From the NCBI GenBank assembly GCA_044370695.1, contig JBILVB010000161.1, positions 1-8,438 on the forward strand: DNA of 8,438 bases, written 5' to 3'. The number at the start of each line of letters is the position of its first letter. Positions within the stretch are counted from its first letter, which is position 1. The stretch is from JBEIFW01 sp044370695. GTDB taxonomy: Bacteria; Actinomycetota; Acidimicrobiia; Acidimicrobiales; Ilumatobacteraceae. Shown here in pieces: positions 1-5,652 of this stretch. The notes below the pieces were generated by a model. The model did not search any database and was not told the DNA's origin. It saw only the letters and a list, made by a program, of their open reading frames with translations. The position numbers and the translations under genes are program-made.

Positions 1-1150
1 GGTCCGCCGCACCGTCGCGGCGCTCCTCCTCGACGGCGTCGAGGCGGCCCGGATCCGCGACGACGAGATCTCGGTACTCGACCACGACCGGGTGGCGACG
101 AGGTTCCGCCAGGTCGGCCTCGACGCAGGTGGGGCGGCGCCGCCGGGCCTCGCGGCGGCCGTCGCCGCCCGTGTGCAGGCGGCCGGCGGTGGCGTCCCGG
201 CGACGGCGTCGACGCTCACCCGGGCCCTGGGGCCTCGTGCCGCCGTCCCGGCCGATCCGATGGTGCCGTTCGCCGAGCCCGACGGTCCGGCCGAGGTGGC
301 CATACGCGCGGTGCTGGCGTCGACCGTACGGCAGTTGCTGTCGCTGCTCCCGAACCTCGCGCTCGCGCCGTCGGTCGAGGTGGTGCACCGGGCCCGGGTC
401 GCCGTGCGCCGCCTGCGCAGCGACCTGCGCACGCTGCGCCCGGTGCTCGACGTGGCCGCGCTCGCCGATCTCGGGGCCGAACTCCGCTGGTTCGCCGATG
501 TCCTCGGGGGAGCGCGAGACCTCGACGTGCTCGCCCTTCGGCTCCGGGCCGGGGTCGATCGCCTCGATCCGGCGGACACGGCCGGGGGCGATGCGTTGCT
601 CGGGGCGCTCGAGCCGTTGCGTGCCGCGGCGCGAACGGCGGTGGTCGACGCCGTCGCCGCGGACCGAACGGTGGCGTTGGCCCGCCGACTCGTCGCGGTG
701 GCGACGGCCCCCCCGGTCACGGTCGGGTGCGACGACGTCGCGGTCGACGTGATGCGCAGCCTGGCGCGCGAGCCCTGGCGTCGCCTGGCCCGGGACGCTC
801 GCCGCGTGGGTCGCCACAGCCCGATCGAGGAGTTGCACGCACTGCGCATCCGCGTGAAGCGGGCCCGGTACGCGGCCGAGGCCGCGTCCCGGGTGGTCCC
901 CGGTGCCGCTCGCCATGCTGAGGCGCTCGTGGAAGTGCAGGACCTGCTCGGCGATCTCCACGACGGGGCAATGGCCGAGGCGTGGCTCCGTGACCGGGTC
1001 GCCGCTGGGGTGGACCCGGCCGCGGCGTTCAGCGCCGGACTCCTCGTCGCCGCCGAGCGAACCCGGGCCGAACGCCGGCGGCGACGGTGGCGAGCCAGGT
1101 GGGCCCGGGCCGATCGTCGCCGGCTGCGCGCCTGGGCGGAGGGCGACTAG
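1..1150 (+). CDS. CYTH-CHAD domain protein, 5' end missing
   Basis: The frame is open from the window edge (first full codon at base 2) to the TAG at 1148-1150, giving 382 residues. A GTG at base 92 could be read as a start, but the frame before it already encodes the end of a CYTH domain (EISVLDHDRV, residues 22-31), so the gene begins upstream. Residues about 100-365 form a CHAD domain, an all-helical domain with conserved His and basic residues that binds polyphosphate in studied members. Signatures are VVHRARVAVRRLRSDL (127-142), LGGARDLDVL (168-177), ELHALRIRVKRARY (277-290) and LLGDLHD (315-321). The tail is very rich in Arg and Trp. CYTH domains act on triphosphates, but here the final acidic strand looks altered (RQVGLD where RExExE is usual), so enzyme activity is doubtful. 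A link with polyphosphate is inferred from CHAD and from the phosphate genes nearby; no substrate can be named. Confidence 0.9.
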   Translation, partial: VRRTVAALLLDGVEAARIRDDEISVLDHDRVATRFRQVGLDAGGAAPPGLAAAVAARVQAAGGGVPATASTLTRALGPRAAVPADPMVPFAEPDGPAEVAIRAVLASTVRQLLSLLPNLALAPSVEVVHRARVAVRRLRSDLRTLRPVLDVAALADLGAELRWFADVLGGARDLDVLALRLRAGVDRLDPADTAGGDALLGALEPLRAAARTAVVDAVAADRTVALARRLVAVATAPPVTVGCDDVAVDVMRSLAREPWRRLARDARRVGRHSPIEELHALRIRVKRARYAAEAASRVVPGAARHAEALVEVQDLLGDLHDGAMAEAWLRDRVAAGVDPAAAFSAGLLVAAERTRAERRRRRWRARWARADRRRLRAWAEGD

Positions 1151-2313
1151 CGGCGCGTGGTGCTGCACACGGCGGCGAGGTCGCCGGTGAAGGCGAGCGG
1201 CACCAGGCGTGGACCGCACAGGGAGGCGAGGTCCGGGACGGAGGCGCTGCGCTGCGTCCACGGGAGCCGTACCCCGAACAGGCTGTCGAACAGCCCGCCG
1301 CTGTCGGGTCGGCGAACGTCCCATCGGGTGAGTCCGGCGGCGTCCGCCGCAGCGCCGTAGGCGTCGTCGATCGAGCCGGTCGAGTCGGCCAACCCGAGAC
1401 GCACGGCATCGTCTGCGGCATAGATCAGAGCGCCGACCTCGCCCCGGATGCGCTCGGTGCTCAGCTTCGGGCGATTGCGCGCGACGTGGTCGACGAAGAG
1501 CCGATAGGCGGAGTCGACGGCGGTCTGCAGCGAGGCGCGCTCGGCCGTCGTGAGAGGCCGGTAGGGGTTGCCGAGGTCCTTGCTCGTACCGGCCGTGATG
1601 ACCACCTCGTCGATCGAGCCCCGGGCCGGGTCGACCTCCACGCCGCCCCCGAACAGCCCGTCGTCTACGGCGGTCACGCCCTTGTACTGACGCAGTGGGC
1701 CGAGGATCACCCCGATCGAGCCGACGAGTGCTCCCGGATCGACGATGATCCGGTCGGCAGGTGCCATGGCCCACACGCCGCCGGACGCCGAGACGTCGCT
1801 CACGTGGGCGAGGACCGGCTTGCCGGCCGCCTTGAGTGCGGCGACCCCGTCCGCGATCGCGGCGGCGCCGGCCACGGTGCCGCCCGGGGTGTTCATCTCG
1901 AGCACGACGGCCCGGACCTTGGGATCGCGGGCGGCCCGCTGCAGGAGGCGCTTGGTCTCGTAGCCGCTGGTGGTACCGCCGCCGAACAGCCCGTCGCCAC
2001 TCTCACCCGTCACGATGGGTCCCTCGACCGGAACGGCGAGCACGATCGCCGAGGCACCGTCGGTCCCGGCGACATGGGCGGTGGAACCCACCCGATCGTC
2101 GGACGGGCCTGCGGTCTCGGGATCGCCGAGGGCGAGGCCGATCGCGATGAACGGAAGGAGCGAGACCACGACGAGTGCGCCGAGCACGATCGGCGCAAGG
2201 AAGGCGACCGTGACGACTCGGGCCAGGAATTGTGGGTAGCTCAGGTGCCGCCGTTCCGGTCGCAGTGTCCGTTCCCAGGTTCCCGGGGGCGGGTAGGGCG
2301 ATGGAGTTGCCAT
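1147..2313 (-). CDS. sppA: Signal peptide peptidase SppA, membrane-anchored Ser/Lys protease (S49 family)
   Basis: The protein has 388 residues, near the size of single-domain SppA proteins. SppA cleaves leftover signal peptides in or at the membrane. A basic N-terminal stretch (RPERRH, 18-23) precedes a long hydrophobic segment, about residues 31-62, that should anchor the protein with its catalytic domain outside; at 32 residues with two prolines it could also be a tight hairpin. The S49 fold shows in VVLEMNTPGG (136-145), VSASGGVWAMAPAD (174-187) and GALVGSIGVI (194-203). By family comparison Ser177 is the nucleophile and Lys245 (in SKDLGNPYR) the general base. Their spacing of 68 residues is longer than the roughly 52 I recall for Bacillus SppA, because of a Gly-rich insertion near 215-233. 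Only two cysteines exist, C366 and C383, both near the C-terminus. The ATG at 2313 has no clear Shine-Dalgarno sequence. The gene is divergent from pstS, and its stop overlaps the CHAD stop. Confidence 0.88.
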   Translation of the reverse strand: MATPSPYPPPGTWERTLRPERRHLSYPQFLARVVTVAFLAPIVLGALVVVSLLPFIAIGLALGDPETAGPSDDRVGSTAHVAGTDGASAIVLAVPVEGPIVTGESGDGLFGGGTTSGYETKRLLQRAARDPKVRAVVLEMNTPGGTVAGAAAIADGVAALKAAGKPVLAHVSDVSASGGVWAMAPADRIIVDPGALVGSIGVILGPLRQYKGVTAVDDGLFGGGVEVDPARGSIDEVVITAGTSKDLGNPYRPLTTAERASLQTAVDSAYRLFVDHVARNRPKLSTERIRGEVGALIYAADDAVRLGLADSTGSIDDAYGAAADAAGLTRWDVRRPDSGGLFDSLFGVRLPWTQRSASVPDLASLCGPRLVPLAFTGDLAAVCSTTRR

Positions 2314-2365
2314 ACGGTAATGATCCGTAGGGGCGAGCCAGCGCGACGAATTGGGCGGGGCGCTC

Positions 2366-2383
2366 GTTCACCCGCTGTTCGGC
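2366..2383 (+). promoter_or_regulatory. Candidate Pho box, distal pair
   Basis: GTTCACC (2366-2372) is followed after four bases by GTTCGGC (2377-2383), so the two 7-mers repeat with an 11-bp period. This is the arrangement of PhoP/PhoB-type sites, and the first 11-mer matches the Streptomyces Pho-box consensus, as I remember it, at 10 of 11 positions. The second unit is degenerate. The pair lies about 136 bases before the pstS start and only 53 bases before the divergent sppA start, so it could act on either gene. It is a pattern match only. Confidence 0.45.
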
Positions 2384-2429
2384 ACGCGCCGGGCCGGATC
2401 GTGACGTTCGACCACGGACTTCGTGGGTC

Positions 2430-2447
2430 GTTCACCTCTCGTTCATT
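2430..2447 (+). promoter_or_regulatory. Candidate Pho box, pstS-proximal pair
   Basis: GTTCACC (2430-2436) and GTTCATT (2441-2447) are separated by four bases, giving an 11-bp period. Both keep the GTTCA core, which makes this the better of the two pairs. It lies 72 bases before the pstS start and about 31 bases before a possible -10 element. A phosphate-starvation regulator of the PhoP/RegX3 family is expected to bind repeats of this kind before pst genes, so motif and place agree. Confidence 0.55.
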
Positions 2448-2478
2448 CCCGATCGGCCCGACGGCCACCTCGTCTCCG

Positions 2479-2484
2479 TACGGT
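2479..2484 (+). promoter_or_regulatory. Possible -10 element of pstS
   Basis: TACGGT fits the loose actinobacterial -10 pattern TANNNT and lies 34 bases before the GTG start, leaving room for a short leader. No good -35 element is visible 16-18 bases upstream, which is common for activator-dependent Pho promoters. The hexamer is part of a CCGTACGG palindrome (2477-2484), so the match could be chance. Confidence 0.3.
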
Positions 2485-2504
2485 GCAGCGACCTTGTTCC
2501 CTCC

Positions 2505-2510
2505 AAGGAG
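2505..2510 (+). promoter_or_regulatory. Ribosome binding site that fixes the pstS start
   Basis: AAGGAG lies eight bases before the GTG at 2519. The ATG at 2511 touches the site directly and is in another frame, and a longer in-frame start at 2423 would put a non-signal-like sequence before the signal peptide. The site therefore selects GTG 2519. Confidence 0.8.
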
Positions 2511-2518
2511 ATGCCATC

Positions 2519-3712
2519 GTGCGTTCCCCGAAGACCCGAACCACCCTCGCCCTCGCCGGAGTCACGGCGCTCGGACTCGTCGCTGCCGCCTGCGGTGACG
2601 ACTCCAGCGGGTCGGGCGCGACGACCGTCGCGGCCACGACGACTGCGGCCGCGGCCACGACGACTGCGGCCGCGACCACGGCGGCGCCCACCACGACTGC
2701 GGCGGCGACCACCACGACCACCAAGGCCCCGTCCATCGACTACAAGAGCCTCAAGGGCACCCTGAACGGCTCGGGGGCCACCTTCCCGAAGGCCTTCTAC
2801 GACGAGGCGATCGCCGAGTTCAAGAAGGTTGCGCCCGGCGTGACGGTGAACTACGGCGCCGGTGGCTCGGGCAAGGGCCGCCAGGACTTCGCCGACCAGG
2901 TCACCGACTGGGGCGCGTCGGACGGTGTCGTGAAGGCGGAGGACAAGCCCAAGTACAAGGGTGGTGACTTCGTCTACATCCCGACGGTGATCGCCCCGAT
3001 CACCATCTCGTACAACCTGGACGGCGTCGACAAGCTGCAGCTGTCCCCGGACACGATCGCGAAGATCTTCCAGCTCCAGGTCAAGACCTGGAACGATCCG
3101 GCGATCGCTGCCGACAACCCGGGCGTCACGCTCCCGGCCACGCCCATCACGGTGGCCGTGCGTGCGGATTCGTCGGGCACCACCGAGAACTTCTCGATCT
3201 TCCTCGACCTCGCCGCCGGCGACACCGGATCGAAGGTCTGGACGCTCAAGCGGGGCTCGACGATCCAGTGGCCGGCCGGTGTGCAGGCCGGCCAGGGCAA
3301 CAGCGGTGTCGCCAAGGTCGTGAAGGACACCAAGGGCGGCATCGGCTACGTGGACTACTCCGACGCCAAGGCCACCGGCCTGAAGACGGCGGCGGTGAAG
3401 AACAAGGCCGGCAAGTTCGTCGCCCCGACCCTGGAGGCCACGACGGCCGCAGCAGAGGGTGCGAAGATCAACGACGACCTCACCTTCCTCCTGGCCTGGG
3501 CCGACGGCGACAAGACCTACCCGATTGCAGCGCAGACCTGGATCCTGGCGTACAAGAAGATGGCGGACCCCGACAAGGCGGCGGCGCTGCGCGGGTTCCT
3601 CACCTGGATGCTGACCGACGGACAGAAACTGGCACCCAAGGTCGACTTCGCCCCGCTGCCGGGCGTGCTCGACGACAAGGGCCTGGCCGCGATCAAGACC
3701 ATCGGAGCCTGA
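2519..3712 (+). CDS. pstS: Phosphate ABC transporter, substrate-binding lipoprotein PstS
   Basis: PstS captures inorganic phosphate outside the membrane and hands it to the PstCA channel. The 397-residue protein starts at a GTG with a strong AAGGAG site. Its lipoprotein signal has a basic start (RSPKTR), a hydrophobic core and an AAAC lipobox, so Cys25 should be lipidated and become the new N-terminus. Residues about 31-70 are a Thr/Ala-rich linker, partly made of a tandem DNA repeat, that probably holds the binding domain away from the membrane. The domain carries the family's phosphate-binding loops: GSGATFP (84-90), YGAGGSGKGRQDF (112-124), GASDG (132-136) and RADSSGTTENF (215-225), the last matching the RxDxSGTT ligand loop of E. 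coli PstS. The gene is first in the cluster, follows candidate Pho boxes and is followed by a strong hairpin, which suggests phosphate-starvation control and more PstS than channel protein. Confidence 0.96.
   Translation: MRSPKTRTTLALAGVTALGLVAAACGDDSSGSGATTVAATTTAAAATTTAAATTAAPTTTAAATTTTTKAPSIDYKSLKGTLNGSGATFPKAFYDEAIAEFKKVAPGVTVNYGAGGSGKGRQDFADQVTDWGASDGVVKAEDKPKYKGGDFVYIPTVIAPITISYNLDGVDKLQLSPDTIAKIFQLQVKTWNDPAIAADNPGVTLPATPITVAVRADSSGTTENFSIFLDLAAGDTGSKVWTLKRGSTIQWPAGVQAGQGNSGVAKVVKDTKGGIGYVDYSDAKATGLKTAAVKNKAGKFVAPTLEATTAAAEGAKINDDLTFLLAWADGDKTYPIAAQTWILAYKKMADPDKAAALRGFLTWMLTDGQKLAPKVDFAPLPGVLDDKGLAAIKTIGA
2629..2670 (+). repeat. Perfect 21-bp tandem repeat, two copies, inside the pstS linker
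   Basis: Bases 2629-2649 and 2650-2670 are identical. Each unit is 21 bp, so the reading frame is kept and the product repeats the seven-residue pattern AATTTAA. Decayed copies with the same Ala/Thr coding continue to about 2730. Such a tract can gain or lose seven-residue units by slippage without breaking the gene. Confidence 0.9.
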
Positions 3713-3722
3713 CGGCGGACCG

Positions 3723-3757
3723 ACACCCCGCTCCGGCCACCGGCCGGAGCGGGGTGT
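3723..3757 (+). terminator. Perfect 16-bp hairpin between pstS and pstC (attenuator or mRNA-stabilising stem)
   Basis: The arms 3723-3738 and 3742-3757 are perfect reverse complements around the three-base loop ACC, and 13 of the 16 pairs are G-C. The stem begins 10 bases after the pstS stop and ends 31 bases before the pstC start. No T tract follows, so it is not a classical intrinsic terminator, although actinobacterial terminators often lack one. It may stop part of the transcripts or protect the 3' end of pstS mRNA; either would give more PstS than PstCAB. Confidence 0.8.
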
Positions 3758-3775
3758 AGAACGTCGTCGCTGAAC

Positions 3776-3780
3776 GGAGG
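3776..3780 (+). promoter_or_regulatory. Ribosome binding site of pstC
   Basis: GGAGG lies eight bases before the ATG at 3789. It is just downstream of the intercistronic hairpin, so pstC has its own strong initiation signal and does not depend on coupling to pstS translation. Confidence 0.75.
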
Positions 3781-3788
3781 GACGCCCG

Positions 3789-4736
3789 ATGGCCACCGCA
3801 CCGCTCGATCTCACCGGCCGAAGCCAGACGGCCGACCGCACGTTCCGCTGGTCGGCCGTGGCGGCCGGCGGGCTCGTTCTGGTCATCCTCGGCCTCATCG
3901 CACTCACGATGACGACCAGGGCGTGGCCGGCATTCCAGGACCAAGGGTGGTCGTTCTTCACCTCGCAGGAATGGGCGCCCGCGGAGGGTCGCTTCGGCGG
4001 GTTGACGTTCATCTACGGCACCGTGGTCTCGTCGGCGATCGCGCTCGTGCTCGCCGTTCCGGTGAGCATCGGCATCGCCCTGTTCATCACCCAGGTGGTG
4101 CCCGCCCGCTTCCGCAAGCCGTTCGTCTACGTCGTCGACCTGCTCGCCGTGATCCCGTCGGTCGTGTTCGGCCTGTGGGGGATCTCCGTGCTCGCGCCGT
4201 GGATCAAGGAACGGTACGGCTCGATCGCCGATGCCGTCGACGGGGTGCCGGTGCTCCAGAGCCTCTTCGGGCAACCCTCGGGCCGTTCGTTCTTCACGGC
4301 CGGAATCATCCTGGCGATCATGATCACGCCGATCATCACCTCGTTGGCCCGAGAGGTCGTCGACACGACTCCGCCCGGCGAGATGGAGGCCGCGTACGGC
4401 CTGGGGGCGACTCGCTGGGAGATGATCCGCGGTGCGGTGTTCCCCCATTCGAAGGGTGGTCTCGTCGGTGCGGTCATGCTCGGACTCGGACGAGCCATGG
4501 GGGAGACGATCGCCGTTGCCCTCGTGATCGGATCCTCGGCGCAGTTGACCTCCAACCTGTTCGCATCGGGCGACTCGATGCCGTCGGTCATCGCCAATCA
4601 GTGGGGAGAGGCCGACGGCACGTTCAAATCGGCGCTGATCGGTCTGGCCGTGACGCTGTTCGTGATGACGGTCGTGGTCAACATGGCGGCAACCGCCATC
4701 GTCGAGCGCTCGATGCGCAAGTCCCGGGGAGCGTGA
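3789..4736 (+). CDS. pstC: Phosphate ABC transporter, permease subunit PstC
   Basis: PstC pairs with PstA to form the membrane channel that takes phosphate from PstS. The 315 residues match the usual family length. About six hydrophobic segments are visible, near residues 21-41, 73-104, 113-137, 168-189, 224-248 and 281-304. The ABC-permease EAA loop, which docks on the ATPase, reads EMEAAYGLGATRWEMIRGAV (198-217) and keeps the conserved Gly. The stretch LGRAMGETIAVALVIG (233-248) is typical of PstC. A moderately long loop after the third segment (about 138-167) contains FGQPSGRSFF; I see no sign that it is unusual. The ATG at 3789 has a GGAGG site. Only three bases separate its TGA from the pstA start, so the two subunits should be made together. 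Confidence 0.96.
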   Translation: MATAPLDLTGRSQTADRTFRWSAVAAGGLVLVILGLIALTMTTRAWPAFQDQGWSFFTSQEWAPAEGRFGGLTFIYGTVVSSAIALVLAVPVSIGIALFITQVVPARFRKPFVYVVDLLAVIPSVVFGLWGISVLAPWIKERYGSIADAVDGVPVLQSLFGQPSGRSFFTAGIILAIMITPIITSLAREVVDTTPPGEMEAAYGLGATRWEMIRGAVFPHSKGGLVGAVMLGLGRAMGETIAVALVIGSSAQLTSNLFASGDSMPSVIANQWGEADGTFKSALIGLAVTLFVMTVVVNMAATAIVERSMRKSRGA

Positions 4737-4739
4737 GAC

Positions 4740-5642
4740 GTGGCGTCGATACAAGTCCCGACCGCAACCATCGGAGCGCGGCCGATCGACCGGTCGGCGG
4801 CGCGGTCGTGGCGTCATGTCAAGTCGCAGTTGATGGCCGCCGTGCTCGGATTGAGCTTCGTCGTCGTCGCCGTCCCGCTGCTCCTCGTGCTCTGGTCCGT
4901 CGTGACCAAGGGCCTCGAGGTCATGTCGTGGGAGTTCCTCACGACGGACGTCGCCGCCTCCGAGCGCCGCACCGAAGGCGGCGTCGGCCCGGCGATCGTC
5001 GGCACGTTGCAGGCAACCGGGATCGCAACGCTGCTCGCCGTCCCACTGGGCGTACTCGGGGCGGTCTACCTGCACGAGTACGGCCGTCAAGCCACGCTCG
5101 CCCGGCTGGTGCGCTTCATGGCGACCGTGATGTCCGGGGTTCCGTCGATCGTCATGGGCCTGTTCGTGTACGTGATGTGGACGCTCACGTTCGGGTTGTC
5201 GGCACTCGGTGCCGGGATCGCGCTCGGCTGCCTGATGCTGCCCGTGGTGATCCGCTCGACCGAGGAGATGCTCCGGCTCGTCCCCGAGCAGCTCCGAGAG
5301 GGCGCACTTGCGCTCGGGACGACGAAGAGCCGCACGGTCCTCACCGTGGTACTGCCGGCTGCGCTGCCCGGGATCGTGTCGGGCTGCCTGCTCGCCGTCG
5401 CCCGAGCCGCGGGGGAGACGGCGCCACTGATCTTCACCATCGGCGCCGCCAAGGCGCTCAACATCTGGCCGTTCAGCGGCGCGAACACTGCGCTGCCGCG
5501 GGAGATCTACTCGAACGCTTCGTCCACCTTCGACAGTGCGCAGGCTCGTGGCTGGGGTGCGGCGCTCACGCTCATCGTGATCGCCTTCCTGTTCACCCTG
5601 GTCGCCCGTCTCGTGTCCGCCCGGTTCGCCCTCAAGCGGTGA
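4740..5642 (+). CDS. pstA: Phosphate ABC transporter, permease subunit PstA
   Basis: PstA is the partner of PstC in the phosphate channel. The protein has 300 residues, the normal size. About six membrane segments are visible, the first near 31-55 and the last near 272-294. The EAA loop that contacts the ATPase is REGALALGTTKSRTVLTVVL (186-205), and RAAGETAPLIFTIGA (222-236) is characteristic of PstA. The N-terminal 28 residues are polar and basic and should be cytoplasmic. The GTG at 4740 is preceded at eight bases by GGGGAG (4726-4731), which lies inside the end of pstC, so translation is closely coupled. The TGA at 5640-5642 overlaps the ribosome binding site of pstB. Confidence 0.96.
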   Translation: MASIQVPTATIGARPIDRSAARSWRHVKSQLMAAVLGLSFVVVAVPLLLVLWSVVTKGLEVMSWEFLTTDVAASERRTEGGVGPAIVGTLQATGIATLLAVPLGVLGAVYLHEYGRQATLARLVRFMATVMSGVPSIVMGLFVYVMWTLTFGLSALGAGIALGCLMLPVVIRSTEEMLRLVPEQLREGALALGTTKSRTVLTVVLPAALPGIVSGCLLAVARAAGETAPLIFTIGAAKALNIWPFSGANTALPREIYSNASSTFDSAQARGWGAALTLIVIAFLFTLVARLVSARFALKR

Positions 5643-5647
5643 GGTGA
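5641..5647 (+). promoter_or_regulatory. Ribosome binding site that favours the 5653 start of pstB
   Basis: GAGGTGA matches seven consecutive positions of the extended Shine-Dalgarno sequence and lies five bases before the ATG at 5653. It includes two bases of the pstA stop codon. A second site, AGGAG (5672-5676), lies six bases before another in-frame ATG at 5683, so a shorter product is possible. Confidence 0.55.
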
Positions 5648-5652
5648 CCGAC

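Noticed and set aside
2314..2345. Leaderless promoter for sppA
   Set aside because: There is no clear Shine-Dalgarno sequence and a TACGGAT string lies just upstream on the minus strand, but no -35 element supports it and one degenerate hexamer is not enough.
2477..2484. CCGTACGG palindrome before pstS as an operator
   Set aside because: An eight-base palindrome is expected by chance in a sequence this GC-rich, and no second copy or known regulator match is seen.
2423..2518. Longer in-frame start for pstS at 2423
   Set aside because: It would add 32 non-hydrophobic residues before a standard lipoprotein signal and would cover the proximal Pho-box pair; GTG 2519 has AAGGAG at the right distance.
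1087..2598. Plus-strand open frame of 503 codons across sppA and the pstS leader
   Set aside because: It overlaps three supported features, has no recognisable domain, and lies opposite sppA, which shows S49 motifs.
2432..4012. Minus-strand open frame of 526 codons opposite pstS and early pstC
   Set aside because: Composition is that of an antisense shadow; the Thr/Ala linker of pstS reads here as Arg/Gly repeats. No domain is seen.
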